64,000 nt of DNA from Ochotona curzoniae (lineage: Eukaryota; Chordata; Mammalia; Lagomorpha; Ochotonidae), in the NCBI RefSeq assembly GCF_017591425.1, contig NW_024467106.1, forward strand, positions 27,208,501 to 27,272,500, given 5' to 3'. Positions within the stretch are counted from its first letter, which is position 1, and the number at the start of each line of letters is the position of its first letter. Positions 1-11,815 of this stretch are shown one piece after another. The position numbers were made by a program, and so were the translations under genes. The notes beneath the pieces were generated by a model that did no database searches, was not told the origin of the DNA, and saw only the letters and a list, made by a program, of their open reading frames with translations.

Positions 1-18
1 TGTGTTCATGTGTTTTGT

Positions 19-30
19 CTTCTTTCTTTC

Positions 31-97
<67 letters not shown>

Positions 98-124
98 GTC
101 TTTCTTTCTTTCTTTCTTTCTTTT
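19..124. repeat. (TTTC)n microsatellite
   Basis: Nearly pure tetranucleotide TTTC tract of about 105 bases with one CTGTC interruption near position 97. It reads as poly Phe/Leu/Ser in frame, so the open frame across it is an artefact. Confidence 0.97.
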
Positions 125-2084
125 GTGGCCTTTTCTTGACAGAGAAGTCACCCATATTTCATGAGGGCCTGCTACTGTGCTCTGTATTAGTTATAGCAAA
201 AAAAAAAAGTTTTTATTAATTCTTTTTCATTTTCTTTGAAAAGCAGGGGCAGGAAGGGAAGAAGAAAGAGGTCAATTGATTGAGGTCTTCTATGTTCTGG
301 TTTCCTCCCCACAAGAACGATGCTATAGGATATGGGCGACTTTGCAACTGTGCCACATACCTGTTCTTATTCCAGTCTCTTAACCATCCTGTGACAGAGA
401 GATGTTTCCTTCTTTCAAACCAGAAATTGAAACGTTTAGGGGATTTGCCTCTGGTTGCAGGCCTGGGAAGTCATTCTCATCATAGCACCACGAGCACTGG
501 AGCCCTGAGCTCTCCACAGAGGATGCTCAGACTGACAGAGCCTTGAGGAACTCCTGTTATTGGAATACGGTGCCCCCGCTCCCCCTTGCTACATTAGTTA
601 TGATGTAGGAGGCAGCTCTGGTCCTCCCTGGAGTGTATGTGTGCAATAGCATTTCAGACTAGTGCCATTTGGCTTTAAATTTTAGCTTTTTGGGGGAAAA
701 AAAAGTTCTGATTTATTTCATTCTCAGATGTGTTCTTGCCTATGCATGGAAAAGGTATTTCTTTATGACCCTGTTCCGTGACTTCTAGGGTGAGGTGGAT
801 TGGGCCCCTGAACCGCCAGTAGGGAGGAGGAAAGTTATCACAGCTGAGTCCTTCCATTTGGCAATTGTGTGAGCTGACCCTTGTCTGTGTCTCATTGGAA
901 ATTTCCCTGTGTGTTGCCACGGGAAAATGTCTAGTAGTTCCTTTCTGTGTCTTGCAGAAGAGCTGATTTGATCCCTGATGGGCTACCCTCCTATCTGTGT
1001 TGTTATTCCAGCTAACCTGATGGTTTGCTAGTAATTAATTCTAATGAGTCCAACAGAGAGTCCACCTTCCCACCTTTGGTGAATATTAACCTAGGGTAGG
1101 TACTGCCTTTTTGCCTCTCTCTGTTTCTCTCTCTTCCACTTTCCCCCTCCCCAGAGCTCACTCTGTTTTAAATCAATAGGCACTGGCATTGTCCTAAGAG
1201 GAACACAGGATAACCTACTTACCTTAGAGTCTTGCTCAAAGAGACTTTGGGAGAACTGACTTTTGAGTTTAGATCATATTGCAAGATGCATTGTGAAGGC
1301 AAATAACTGGGAACAGGGTTGGGAGGCCAGCGCTGGCCAGCAGGTGGGAGCAGGGCAGAGTGTGGGGGTCCAAGGTACTTCCTGCCCATAGGGCTGCTAT
1401 GTGGCTGCTCTCATCCATGGGTGGGGTAGCCTGAATGTGTACTGTTGCATCCCCCAAGTCCAGCATCTGGAGAGTTGTAATTGATATGTAATTTTAGTCC
1501 TAGACTTTCTGAAGCAAAATAAGCTGCGTTTTGGGGAGAGATTACTCGTTTATTCATTGATTAACTTGGTACACCCTAAAGTACCCATTCTTTACCCTCC
1601 AGAGTTGAGCTTGGTTGACAGGTGTTCTGGCTTTTAGCAGCCAGGAGCATGTAACTCCAGTGCAGGACAACATGTTCTACAGTGATATCCTGGACACATC
1701 TTGCTGGTCGGAACTGGGTTCTGCTTGCCTGCTTGCTTGTTTGTTATTGCTAAGAACCTTATGTCAGCAGAGCAGTCCTAAAGGAGATGCTGCTCTGATG
1801 TGCTGAGGTATGATGCCCTTGGGCAGCATTCATTGCCAGCCTCAAAGAGGAATGAATCTGAGGAATGCTTTTTCATAGGCTGTTAATGCAGTCTCACTTG
1901 GGAAGCAGGTAGATCCCTAACACATGCGATCCAGTGTCACCAGTACATTGCTGGAGGGCTATAGAGAATGTGTGGAACATGAAGAAAGACCATATTTGCC
2001 TAAAATGGCCCAGGAACAATCCCTTTTACGCACATTACAATTTTAATGCAAGCTGGTATGTCATTAGCATGTCTGCTCACACAG
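125..2084. other. Unique sequence, no gene seen
   Basis: Mixed-composition DNA. Both strands give only short frames with no recognisable protein. A pyrimidine-rich patch lies near 1107-1155. No clear interspersed repeat was recognised. Confidence 0.6.
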
Positions 2085-2215
2085 GGCAATCTTATTCAGT
2101 GTAGGCACTTTTCCAATTTGTCTTTTCATCTGAGTGATTCTGGTATCCATTTATAGGTGAGAAAACAGACATTGAGATGTTCAGTAGCATGCTGCAGGGC
2201 TAGAAAAGAACAGAA
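2085..2215 (-). repeat. MIR fragment (weak)
   Basis: The plus strand shows 'catttataggtgagaaaac' followed by a decayed 'ttcagtagcatgctgcaggg' stretch. This resembles the reverse complement of the MIR core (cattttacagatgaggaaactgag...). Strongly diverged. Confidence 0.4.
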
Positions 2216-2644
2216 ATATCCTGGAAAAGTACAGTTTCCCACTGCCAGCTTTGTTTTGATCTGGGGACTGGCTCTGTCCTGTCGATTTGTTCCTGCCTTC
2301 TATGTGGCAGGCACCATGCCAGGCTCTGAGGACATACTAACCAAGCTTGGGTCTTGTGGTCGAAAGCTGTGAGGGATTGACATACTCCTATAAACATCTA
2401 CACCCTGCAAGGGACCCCACACTCTTCTGGGAGTGGCACCCAGGGTGAGGGTAAGCGGAGAGCAAAGGGAGCGGATTCTGGCTGGGTGAGAGTAGGGCTG
2501 AGCTCTTTCCTCTAGCTGCCCGACTCACTGTCAGAATCAGTTTCTCCTGTGAACCATGTCACCCATCAGCCTGGCCCTTCCTCAGCTCCATCTTTGTATC
2601 CCTATCCAAATAGGATATGCCTTTTCTAAAGAGTATGAGAACTT
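2216..2644. other. Unique sequence
   Basis: No repeat or coding signal recognised. The frames here are short and unremarkable. Confidence 0.55.
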
Positions 2645-2770
2645 CAGGATCTGGGCAAGGTACTTAGTCACTGTAGGCCTCTGTTTTCTCATCTGTAAGG
2701 TGGGTGAATGTTATTAAATGAAATGAAACACACAAATGACTTTACTCAGGAACTGGTATACAGATATGAC
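2645..2770 (+). repeat. MIR fragment
   Basis: Contains 'gggcaaggtacttagtcact' and 'cctctgttttctcatctgta', matching the MIR core (gggcaagttacttaacctct...cctcagtttcctcatctgtaaaa) in sense orientation, then a decayed MIR 3' part. Confidence 0.75.
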
Positions 2771-2884
2771 TTGCACACAAAGGATCAAGCTTTAATGAGG
2801 GGACATAAAAATCACTTAAGGAGCTTGGTAAGTACTTAGGTCCCTGGGACCAACTCTTGGAGTCTCACTTCCTTATAATGATAG

Positions 2885-3135
2885 GAAACAATGATTAAGG
2901 TCTCGCTCTGTCCCAGGAGGCTGTCATGTCCAGGTACCCTTCAAATGTAGTCTCATGTACTCTTCACAGCAACCCTCCTGGGAGCTATGACTATGATGTT
3001 CATCTTACGTGTCAGGAAACTGAGGCTGAAAGCAATGAGGTTGTTTTCCTGAGTTCGTGTAGCTGGTGCAGTGGTGGAATGAGGATGTGAAACCAACTGG
3101 TCTGTCTTCAGGGCCTATGTGCTGACCCCACCCCA
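2885..3135 (-). repeat. MIR copy
   Basis: Nearly full-length antisense MIR. 'tcacagcaaccctcctggga' and 'caggaaactgaggctgaaag' are the reverse complement of the MIR 3' half and core. The trailing part corresponds to the reverse of the MIR 5' end. Confidence 0.8.
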
Positions 3136-3634
3136 CAACCACAGAGTTGTGTGATTCTAGACCTAAGGCTCTGCCTGAGTCACCACACCCCTCTGATGCT
3201 GAAGCACAAGGTTATTAACCTGCTGGCCCTCAGCTTATCCACTGTCATCCTCCACAGTGACTGGGAAGCTGACTTCCCACCCCCATGCCACTCCTGCTGT
3301 TGCTTCTTAGGGCACATGCACCTGCGTCCACATAAGCTTGCCAGCAGTTCATGGAGAGGCTCCTGGGAGCTGAGAACTCCATCTAATTTTTCCCTTCAGA
3401 GTAAATTCCTCCTGTTTCCTTAGTGCATCTGGGGGAAGAGTACAGGAGGGAGGGTGGAGAGCTCCCTAAAGTCCTTGCCTCTCAGCAAGAAAGCTGGACC
3501 CTGCTGGCGGTGACTTCCTAGGGACACTGAGATCATCATTGCTGTTGCTGTCTGCTATGTATGGGGGCCTGGTGAAGGAATGTAAGGAATTTCAGGGGAT
3601 TCAGGCAAATTTCATGGAAACCTGAACTGGAGTG

Positions 3635-3961
3635 TTTTTTTTTTAATCTTAAAATAATTTATTTATTTGAGAGTCAGGTTAACAGAGTTTGAAAGAGGAA
3701 CAGAGAGAGATCCTATCCCCTTGTTCACCTCCCAAGTACTTGCAACAACTAGGGCTTAGCCAGGTTTGCAGCCAGGAGCTGAGATCCTTATCTAGGTCTC
3801 CCACATGCATGGGATGGAATCCCAGTGACTGGAGCATCATCACTGTTTCGTAGGGGCTGCATTGGCAGGGAGCTGGAATCATGATCTAGAGCTGGGAATT
3901 TAACCAAGCACTCTGATGGGGGATGCAGATATCTTACCACTAGGCTAAACACCCATTCCTA
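3635..3961 (-). mobile_element. C-SINE (lagomorph tRNA-derived SINE), older subfamily
   Basis: Non-autonomous, RNA polymerase III-type SINE mobilised by L1. On the plus strand it starts with the reverse of its A-rich tail (T run, 'aaaataatttatttatttga'), continues through the body ('gtctcccacatgcatgggat') and ends with the reversed tRNA-like head ('ccactaggctaaacacccat'). Full length for the family (about 330 bp) but heavily diverged, so an old subfamily. No clear target-site duplication remains. Confidence 0.9.
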
Positions 3962-4084
3962 GAGGCTTGAATTTAAATTAAAAAAAAATGAAAGAGGTTG
4001 ACATATACCCTCTATCTGATGCTATCTTCTCCTCATATAAAGTCCATGAATGGCTTCTGAAGGTGATAAGGCAGCATCCAGAAG

Positions 4085-4435
4085 TCATGATCCCGCTCTT
4101 CCCATGGAATTGGACTCTGACTTTTCCAGGCTCCACTTATCCACTCCCTGTTAATTGAAGTCTTCATGTCACCCTGGTCTGTCTTATGATTCTTGTAGGT
4201 TTACTCCTCCTTACTCAGGTCTTTGTGTATCCTGCCTCCTCAGCTTGTATTGTCTCCTTCACATTCCATGCCCAGCTTACCTCTACTTTAGGTCTTAGAC
4301 CAAATGTCACTCATGACAACCTTTCTTGAGCCCAAGGGAATGTACAGTAGTTGTGTAATGGAGACTGTCATATCTAGTAACAGGTCATTTAACTTCGTGG
4401 CATTGTAAATTTCTATTTTTCTTTCTATTGTTGAT
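4085..4435 (+). repeat. L2 LINE 3' fragment
   Basis: 'accaaatgtcactcatgaca' followed by 'acctttcttgagccc' matches the L2 3' region pattern (caaatgtcaccttctcagtgaggccttcc). It is immediately followed by an L1 3' end. Confidence 0.65.
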
Positions 4436-4479
4436 TTTCTATCTTGACTTTTCATTTGAGGAGATGTACAGTAGCTGTG

Positions 4480-4757
4480 AAACAGAGACTAACATCCAGA
4501 TGTGAGGATGCAGTGTGGGATGCATTTCTGTTTCCAGACAAAGATGGACTTACAATGAAACTGTTTACTATATCTTGACAATAGGATTCTGGACTCTCTG
4601 CCATTGTCCATGCCCACAATGATGGACATATGACTGAGTATGAAGAACTATATGTTAGTAATGATATAAAGGATCTTGGGGGGGGGAATTGGAGAGAGGA
4701 TAAGGGAATATGGAACTGTATCACAAAATGATAGCAATAATAATAAAAAAAATTTTT
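4480..4757 (+). mobile_element. L1 3' UTR end, truncated copy
   Basis: Resembles the L1 3' ends at 34.6-34.9 kb and 63.2-63.5 kb: a run of short blocks ('actctctgccattgtccatg'), then a G-rich purine tract with nine consecutive G (4678-4686), then 'gaactgtatcacaaaatgat' and an A-rich tail. Severely 5'-truncated; no ORF2 sequence is present. Confidence 0.75.
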
Positions 4758-4879
4758 TTAAAGAAATAAGTGAAATGCTCTGATGCAACATTCCATACTT
4801 TGACTGTGGCTCTAATCACACCAATATTTGGGTAATTATTTGTTTAACATCTGACTGGCCCAATAGGTGGTTTCATTAA

Positions 4880-4925
4880 TTGCTGAGTTTGGTGCCTGGC
4901 ACACAGTGGGTGCTCAACAAGACTG
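4880..4925 (+). repeat. L2/MIR 3' end scrap
   Basis: 'ggtgcctggcacacagtggg' followed by 'tgctcaacaa' is the conserved 3' terminus shared by L2 and MIR. Confidence 0.6.
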
Positions 4926-5299
4926 TTATGACATGATTGAGTCTTGGGGAAGACAGAGGGCTTGAGAGCTCCTGTGCTTGCCTAAAAAGGCTGGGACAGG
5001 TGGCTGGGTAGCTATGGTGCTCTGAGGGTTGCTGGGAAGGCTTGCTTCCAGGGATCTGCACTGAGTTCCTCAAAAAGACCCAGGCAAAACCACAGCAGCC
5101 AGTAGGGGAAATCCTGGGAACAAGGAAGCCATCACCCTTCCAAGAATAGATTCTTTTTTCTTCTGAGTTGGTCCTAGAACAACAAACTCTATCCCAAGAA
5201 AGAGAAACTCATTCTTTAGCAGAAGGTCAAGGTACATTCCCAGGGCTTCAAATGCCACAATGGAAGCAACATTAGAGTGTGTCCTTTCCATGGATATCC

Positions 5300-5405
5300 A
5301 AGTCAAGACTCAGAAAGGGAAAGCATCTTATCCAGGAGCACACAGCTAGCTATGGACAACAGCGTTGTCTCCAGACATGCTACACATGTCATTACCGCAC
5401 GCTGC
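5300..5405 (-). repeat. MIR fragment
   Basis: 'gcatcttatccaggagcaca' and 'cacagctagc' match the reverse complement of the MIR core (cttgcccaaggtcacacagctagt). Confidence 0.6.
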
Positions 5406-5439
5406 ACTTTGATTGGGGGCCACTGTTGGAGGTGAAAAG

Positions 5440-5790
5440 AAATCATTAGAAAATGAATGTTTCCTGAAATATCATCTGCAATTTATTGCACTCAGAATTT
5501 CACACTGATAAATAACCTCTTGCTCATTAACATGCAGGCTCCCTACAATTAGCACTCTCATTTGCACTATGTAAACAGCTTCTAACTGTGCCTTTTACCT
5601 CTTTGTTCAAACAAAGATTTCTGTTAGCAAAGAAACAAGAAGGAAATTAGTAGCAGGTGAGAGCTTATTTTTAATTATATTGAGATTGACTGTTGTTCTC
5701 CAAATCTTCTCTAATTCCCCCAAGATATTTATTTGCAGACCTGAGTTTTCAATCTATTATAACAGCAGCCATTTCTGATCTTTATTTACC
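5440..5790. promoter_or_regulatory. AT-rich unique block, possible conserved non-coding element
   Basis: Repeat-free, with no long frame, and dense in homeodomain/SOX-like words: TTAAT, ATAAAT, 'ctcattaacatgcag', and an inverted pair CTTTGTT-CA-AACAAAG at 5601-5616. This texture is typical of vertebrate enhancers, but nothing in the sequence alone proves conservation or function. Confidence 0.25.
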
Positions 5791-6135
5791 AAATGAAAAC
5801 CCAAACGACTAGCAGTGAATTTCTGGCTTGATGCCAAGGGAGGCAGCCTGTGTCGGTGGGTGGGGGAAGGTTGGGCTGGATCAAGTTTGAGCTGAGAAGC
5901 CTGGCAATCAAGGTGAAAGAGTAAGCACAGAAGATGCTGAAGAGCAACTCCTTGGGCTTTTGAGGGCCCTAGAGTCACCCAGTTCAAGACATTTCCAGTG
6001 AAGATCCCCAGCTTGTATCACATGAAGTTCTTTAGCACGAGGATTTTAGTTAATCTGCAAAGATGAGAGATTTTTGTGTCTGCCAATAACGAATGCTTAT
6101 GACATTCTGTGATCAAAATATTCCAGACTATTGCT

Positions 6136-6480
6136 GGGCAGGTGTTGGGCCTGGCAGTGAAGGCAGGAGACCACGTTGAGGTACCTGGGTCCAATCCCAA
6201 ACTCTGGTTTCTGACTTCCGCTTGCTGATAATGCATACCCCAAGGAGCAGGTGGGATGGCTTAAGTATTTGAGTTTCTGCTGTCCATGTGAGAGACCTGG
6301 GTTGAGTTCTCAGCTCCCAGCATCAGCCGTGCACAGGCCCATCCTTGAGGGCTGCGAAGGAGGGAGGGGTGACATTTAGTGAGTGAACAAGCAGACAGGA
6401 TCTCTCTCCCCTTCTCTCCTTCTCTCCCTTCCTTCCCCCAACCTCTGTGTTTCTCTCTCTCTGCCAAAAAATCTGCTGCA
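6136..6480 (+). mobile_element. C-SINE, older subfamily
   Basis: Sense copy. Body words include 'gacttccgcttgctgataat' and 'tccatgtgagagacctgggt', followed by the pyrimidine-rich 3' part ('tctctctccccttctctcct') and an A-run. The head near 6136 is poorly preserved. Old and diverged. Confidence 0.85.
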
Positions 6481-7139
6481 CCTTCTCACCCTGGGAAAGG
6501 CTCCCCCTCGAATCACCTGACAGCTGTGGTTAGAGCTCACCACCTTGCTTGTTAGTGCCCTCTACCTAAAGCATGTCTTCTGCTGAATCTTTGTCTTGCC
6601 GCCACAACTTTCTCAGTTTGGGAGATCCACACTGGGGGAAAGCAGTCCATCTTTCACAGGACAGTGCTACACAATTATCTTCACACAATGTGTCCAAGGA
6701 CAAGCACATGGCCTGAACTTGCTCCAGTCTAATTTTGCCAAAGTTCCTGTAACTGTTTTATTGGGATAGGGTTTCCAGGTTCCTTGCGGCTCTGGTGGAT
6801 TGTTTTGGACACATCATGGGTCTGAAAGCCACCCTGCAGTGAGTGTGCGCTGTCTAGACCTGAGCATGATACTGCAAGCATTATCTGATCAATGTGAAGA
6901 CATAGAAAACTCATACACTGTCTTCTTCCCCACTGGGTACCTGCTATGCCCACTGTTCTCTTCTGAGTTTTTGTCTGAGGAATGCATTAGAATACTCCAG
7001 GTTTCTTCTTAAAAATCTGCTGTCTATCCCTAGGAACACAAAAGTCCCTTTACATAAGAGGTTGGTGATCACATTTAAATCTGTTGTATTCACTCTGAGC
7101 TATTTGCATTATAATTGCTAAATAATTTGTATTTCATAA
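6481..7139. other. Unique sequence
   Basis: No repeat or coding exon recognised. Two overlapping opposite-strand frames near 6730-7012 resemble nothing known to me. Confidence 0.5.
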
Positions 7140-7335
7140 AACATTTTATTCTAGCAATCACTTTTACAATAACTGTAAGAGAAAGGCAAACATGAGGTTG
7201 CTAACCCCATTTCAACAATGGGCAAATCAGATCAAATGTATGGATACTTATCCAATATTGTATACACTTGGATTTGAACCTCGATTCTCTGAAGGTGTAG
7301 GCCTGTTTTCACCACCACAGCTCCGTCTCTTCAGA
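7140..7335 (-). repeat. MIR copy
   Basis: 'ctaaccccatttcaacaatg' followed by 'ggatttgaacctcgattctc' corresponds to the reverse complement of the MIR core and 5' half (ccattttacagatga...ggattcgaacccaggtct). Confidence 0.7.
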
Positions 7336-7439
7336 TAATGAGGTTGAGAGTGTAAAGCTTCATTTCTAGGTGAATTGAACAAGGCCTCGTTTCCTTCCTT
7401 CTGTCAAGTTTAGTGCCATTCTAGGTCCTTTATCCTTGG

Positions 7440-7790
7440 TCATTATCCAATCAAATAGGCCCTGGGGAGACTCATAACTTGTGGAAAGCCATGAAATGTA
7501 TGTTTCCCACATTCATCAGCTGAATAGAGAAGATGACTTCCTGAAATTTAAGATAAAATTTGAATTTGGATTATTTACTTTGCAATAATTTGGAATTTAT
7601 GATCCAATTAGTTCTACTGACTTAATTAGAAGTCACATTTTAAAATGCTTAACACAAATACTTAGTAATAGAAAGGAAAACAATTTACCTAGAAATCTAA
7701 GCCAGGAAGAATTACTATCAGTTTCCAGTTTCCTAGTGACCAAGACAAAAATTGAAACATAATCAGTCACGTAACTCTCTTTTTCTTTTA
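7440..7790. other. AT-rich unique block
   Basis: Repeat-free AT-rich stretch with several homeodomain-like TAATTAG words (for example 'ccaattagttctactgactt' followed by 'aattag'). Possible regulatory DNA, but equally compatible with neutral AT-rich sequence. Confidence 0.2.
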
Positions 7791-8061
7791 AAAAGGAGGC
7801 AACCAACTAGTGAGAAACGATACTTACTGGAATCTATCACTTTTATGATTATGTGAACAGTTCTCAACAATGTAATGGCCCATGGATTCATCCACAATTT
7901 CCAAACACTTTGAGAAAATATCATTCATTCAGGGGAATCTGCATTTGGAAATTACGCACCAGGTGCTTCTAGTGATCAGCTAGGTTAGAGATCTACTCCA
8001 ATGAAATAGCACAGGGCTGGGAGCTTGTTCAAATTACAGATTTCTGACTTTGCCCCATTTC

Positions 8062-8335
8062 CATTTTATTTGAAATTACAGAGAGAAGCAGATAGATCTC
8101 ACATCTGCTGTTCTACTCCTCAAATGGCAATAGGAGACAAGACTGGGTAAGGAGCTCAATCTATGTCTCCCACATGGGTAGCAGTGACCTGAATACAGGG
8201 GCCCTCACTGGATGTCTCTCAGGATGTGCATCAGCAGGCGAAGGAACAGTAGCCAAGACTTGAACCAAGCACTCTGATGTGGGATGCAGACATCCCTGGC
8301 AGTAACTGAATCACGCTGATAAACAGCTGCCCCTC
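8062..8335 (-). mobile_element. C-SINE, older subfamily
   Basis: Antisense copy starting at the tail side ('attttatttgaaattacaga'). It includes 'gtctcccacatgggtagcag' and the reversed head ('atgtgggatgcagacatccc'). The A-tail is largely lost. Confidence 0.85.
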
Positions 8336-9829
8336 TTTGGGCCTTTTTGATCAGAGCAACTGGAGCTGCTCAATGAGGTCTAGAAAGCAGCAGCTGGCAT
8401 GATACTTTCATCTCACAGTGAGCTATAGTCCTTACCAAGACATAGTGGGTCACTCCTTCCTAAATATCTCTCATCTAGGTAATAGCTTGGCTCTCATTGT
8501 TATCCAAGGGAACAGGACAACACTACGGTGCAAGGTGATTCTGTGGGAGAGTCTCCTCAGCCTTCCCACTTTGACAGAGGAAGCTGGGCAGGTCTCTGGT
8601 GGAGTGCTTGGCTCTGTGTCACACTGAAATTCTAGGATCTCTCGCACAACTCAGTGCACCTCTGCAGAAGTCGATAAATTCACCTGTTGAGTCATTTAAT
8701 GGTGGGCATCAGAATGCCGAGGAGTGCCTGCACGTTAGCAATAATGTCAGTCTTAGACGTGATGAATACGATTCCAGTGGCTCCTCTGAGAAACTCCAGG
8801 AGGTATCATTTTATTGTCTGCTGTCTTAAAAGCTTAAATCTCTTGTTCTGCCGGCAGTTCATAGGATGAAAACATGTGAAATCACTGGGATTTATATAGG
8901 CAGATTTGGCAGCTCTCTCATTTTTTTTTTAAACTTGGACTGTCAGATATAAATCAACATTACAGCACTCTTTCCAAGAATGTGTTATAATGTGCATGTG
9001 TTTGGGGAGCAGACATGGTATTTCTATTATAATTTTGTTTGTTAGGTGTGATTTGAATTGTTTGGCTTTGTTTTGTAACATTCGCAATTTGTGGTTATTT
9101 ATTTGGTTCTTCTCTGTTGTCCCTAATGACAATGGCAGTCAGATTCCCTTTTTCTTTTTCTTCTTTCTTATTTATTTATTTTTTGGGTGCTCATGTATTC
9201 TGTCCCCCCACCCCCTCCCAGAAAGCCCATTCCTTCTATCCAATCCTTCCTGGTAGCACTTTAGCAATAAAGATTTTTCTAGTATCTTTAGCCTATGACC
9301 ATCTGTTCTTAAAACTCTTTAAAAATGTATTGTCCACAGCCTTGTATTTAGCATTTTATTATCTCCTAGCTATTAACTATTTGTACCATTTAATCTAACC
9401 CCTGATTTCAAATTCTGTTGGCCAATAGTTTTGCATATGATTTTTGCTTTTCCAGCAAATGTTATGCTCAGGGTGGACAGATCAATGTATCTTTTTAACA
9501 TCACTGCATTCAGTCTAGGGACATGTAGGTGTCCAGCCTCACTACTTCAGCACTGCAGTTTATAAAGACCACAAGATGGAAGGAGCAGCAAGGATCATTT
9601 AATGACAACATCCATGAAAAGTAAAAGCCAAGCATGCCCTATTTATTGCTATGTACCCACTGTCTTGAAAACATGCTTATTAATGTATTAAATGACTTCA
9701 TCTAAGTTTGAACTTATCTCTACATATCTCACATGAGTATTTTCTGTTGAAGTGGAAGACAAAGTATTTATTTCTAACGAGGGAGATGGAGGCCAGGGAA
9801 GACTTTCAGTGAGATTTTTGCAATATGCT
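8336..9829. other. Unique sequence with T-rich patches
   Basis: No repeat family or exon recognised. T-rich patches lie near 8920-8933 and 9148-9184. The overlapping short frames at 8.4-8.9 kb and 9.0-9.4 kb show no known domain. Confidence 0.5.
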
Positions 9830-10189
9830 AAGAATTCCTCAGGGAGGGCCCAGTGCAGTAGCCTAGCAGCTTAAGTCCTCACCTTGCACTCACCGGGATC
9901 CCATATGGACACCAGTTCTAATCCCGGCAGCCTCGCTTCCTATCCAGCTCCCTGCTTGTGACCTGGGAAAGTAGTCCAAACAGCCCAAAGCCTTGGGACC
10001 CTGCATCTACTTGGGAGACCCAGAGAAAGCTCCTGGCTCCTTGCTTCAGACCGGCTCAGCTCCAGCCGTTGCAACCACTTGGGGAGTGAATCATCGGATG
10101 GAAGATCTTCCTCTCTGTCTTTCCTCCTCTCTGTATATCTGTCTTTCCAATAAAAATAAATAAATCTTTTTTAAAAAGAATTACTCAGG
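9830..10189 (+). mobile_element. C-SINE, younger pika-type, with target-site duplication
   Basis: Complete sense copy, body about 9846-10175. The head reads 'gcagtagcctagcagcttaa', the B-box-like word is 'cagttctaatcccggc', then 'gtgaatcatcggatggaaga' and the tail 'ataaaaataaataaat'. It is flanked by 14-base direct repeats, 'aagaattcctcagg' (9830-9843) and 'aagaattactcagg' (10176-10189), which is the signature of L1-driven insertion. Low divergence marks it as one of the younger copies. Confidence 0.95.
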
Positions 10190-11559
10190 AAAGGAGTAGC
10201 TTTTAGATAGAACAACGCAAACCTGGGAGGAGGTATTCTTTGTTGTAAGCAATCCCATTCTACTTTTCCCACTATTTCAGGATGATTCATAGCTAATTTC
10301 ATGCCAGGTCAAGGGGCTGAGGTTCACTTATTAAAGTGTAGTATTTCTGTCTGTTCATGTGTCACTGACTAGTGCCCAAGAGAATTGAGGCCAGTTGACT
10401 ATAATGATGAAAATGGACAGAGAGCTCGTGACCCATGAGCAATTGCTAAAAGTCCTCTTTATTTTCCAATATCTGAGCTCCATCACGGAGGAAGTGGATT
10501 TGTTTGTTAATACTTTAGGAAGGCGTAATGAGAACCAGTGGGTAGAAGATGCAGGGCAACAGATCTGGGTTCTGCAGAAGTGATTTACATATAACTAAAT
10601 CTGTGTGAGGAAGACCTCACTGTTTCAGGGAGCAATGAGTTCCCCCTTCCAGAGATGTTTGAGAAGGCTGGTGGACACTCACCAGGGAGGCCCAGGAGAG
10701 AAGTCTCTTTATAAAGTTAACTTTGGAAAAGATGGAAGCGTTCCGCTTTGTGTCTGGCTTCTCCTGCAAAGATTTAATAAAAGACAGTGACAGCAGCAGG
10801 GATAGACCTCACTGCCTTCGGGGCCTCAATTCACTTCCTTTCAAAGTAGATGGCTGAGCAGCTGCCCCAGGGTCAGGTGATCTCCAGCATTCTGTGCTAA
10901 CACGAACAATGCAAGCAATTTACCAATCCCCCTCTGCTCCTGTCACCAAGAGCAGAGCCGGGTGGTGTGTCAGGTTCTTTCAGTGCCTTAATTCGTTCCT
11001 AAGAGGAAAGAAAAGGACGCAGTTCGTCCATGTTTCCCATGACCTCACATGTCTGTACCAAGGCCTTGGAGGTTTCCTTAGGGGGCTGCCATCTTCCTTG
11101 GCCATTTTCAGATCCCAGCCCTTTCGGGTGAACCGGTGCCCTCAGCCAAGCCCCAAGAGACATCGTTGGCCACTCCAAGGAGGCTAACACCTTTCAATAA
11201 ACAGATGGGGACCAGCTACGTCCTTCCTTATAGTGCTGGATTCTTGGCTCTGACCCTTCACACGTGTTCCTGGACGGGAACTTACGTGACCAGGCTCACC
11301 TAGCCCTGGGATCAAGAGGTGGACACAGATGAAGGGAAATTCTGCTCTTTTAATATCTCAGAGCTGATGAGTAACTAGATAACCCATATGCTTAGTCAGC
11401 TTTATTGTCCTAAAAGTTTTTTGGGGAGGGGATGGTAGATTCCATATATTAACTCCAAAAAACGTAGAATGGAGTGAAATATGCATGCCTTCCCCTTCCC
11501 CACCCCATTTCTTCCATCAGCATTTGTGTGTTCACTGCATCTAGTTAATGAGATGAGCG
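10190..11559. other. Unique sequence
   Basis: Slightly GC-richer around 10.8-11.2 kb. Open frames of 60-97 codons on both strands overlap one another and resemble no protein I know. No repeat recognised. Confidence 0.5.
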
Positions 11560-11815
11560 CTATGTGAGTTTGTGAGGGTTGCTATAACAAAAATACCCGA
11601 ATCTGGGCGGCTTAATTTTTCTGTCTGTAGGTGTGACTTCCTCTGAGGCCCCTGTCCTCGGCTTGTGGATGACTGTCTTCTTGCTGTGGCCACATAGTTA
11701 CTGCTCCACGTGTTTGTGTTGCCTGTGTCCTAATTTCCTTTCGTAAGGACACAGTCACATTGGATCAGGGCCGGGCTATAGGATCTCATTTTCCCTAGGT
11801 TCCTTACCCTCCTTC
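11560..11815 (-). mobile_element. ERVL-MaLR LTR (MST/MLT1-like), antisense, partial
   Basis: 'ggttgctataacaaaaatac' is the reverse complement of the conserved MaLR 3' end. Downstream 'ttgctgtggccacatagtta' and 'aaggacacagtcacattgga' match the internal LTR pattern. This is a solo LTR fossil with no retroviral internal sequence beside it. Confidence 0.75.

Noticed and set aside
10..219. Poly Phe/Leu/Ser open frame
   Set aside because: Translation of the (TTTC)n tract, not a membrane protein.
9846..10175. tRNA-like A and B boxes in C-SINE heads considered as tRNA genes
   Set aside because: They are decayed SINE promoters with no complete cloverleaf.
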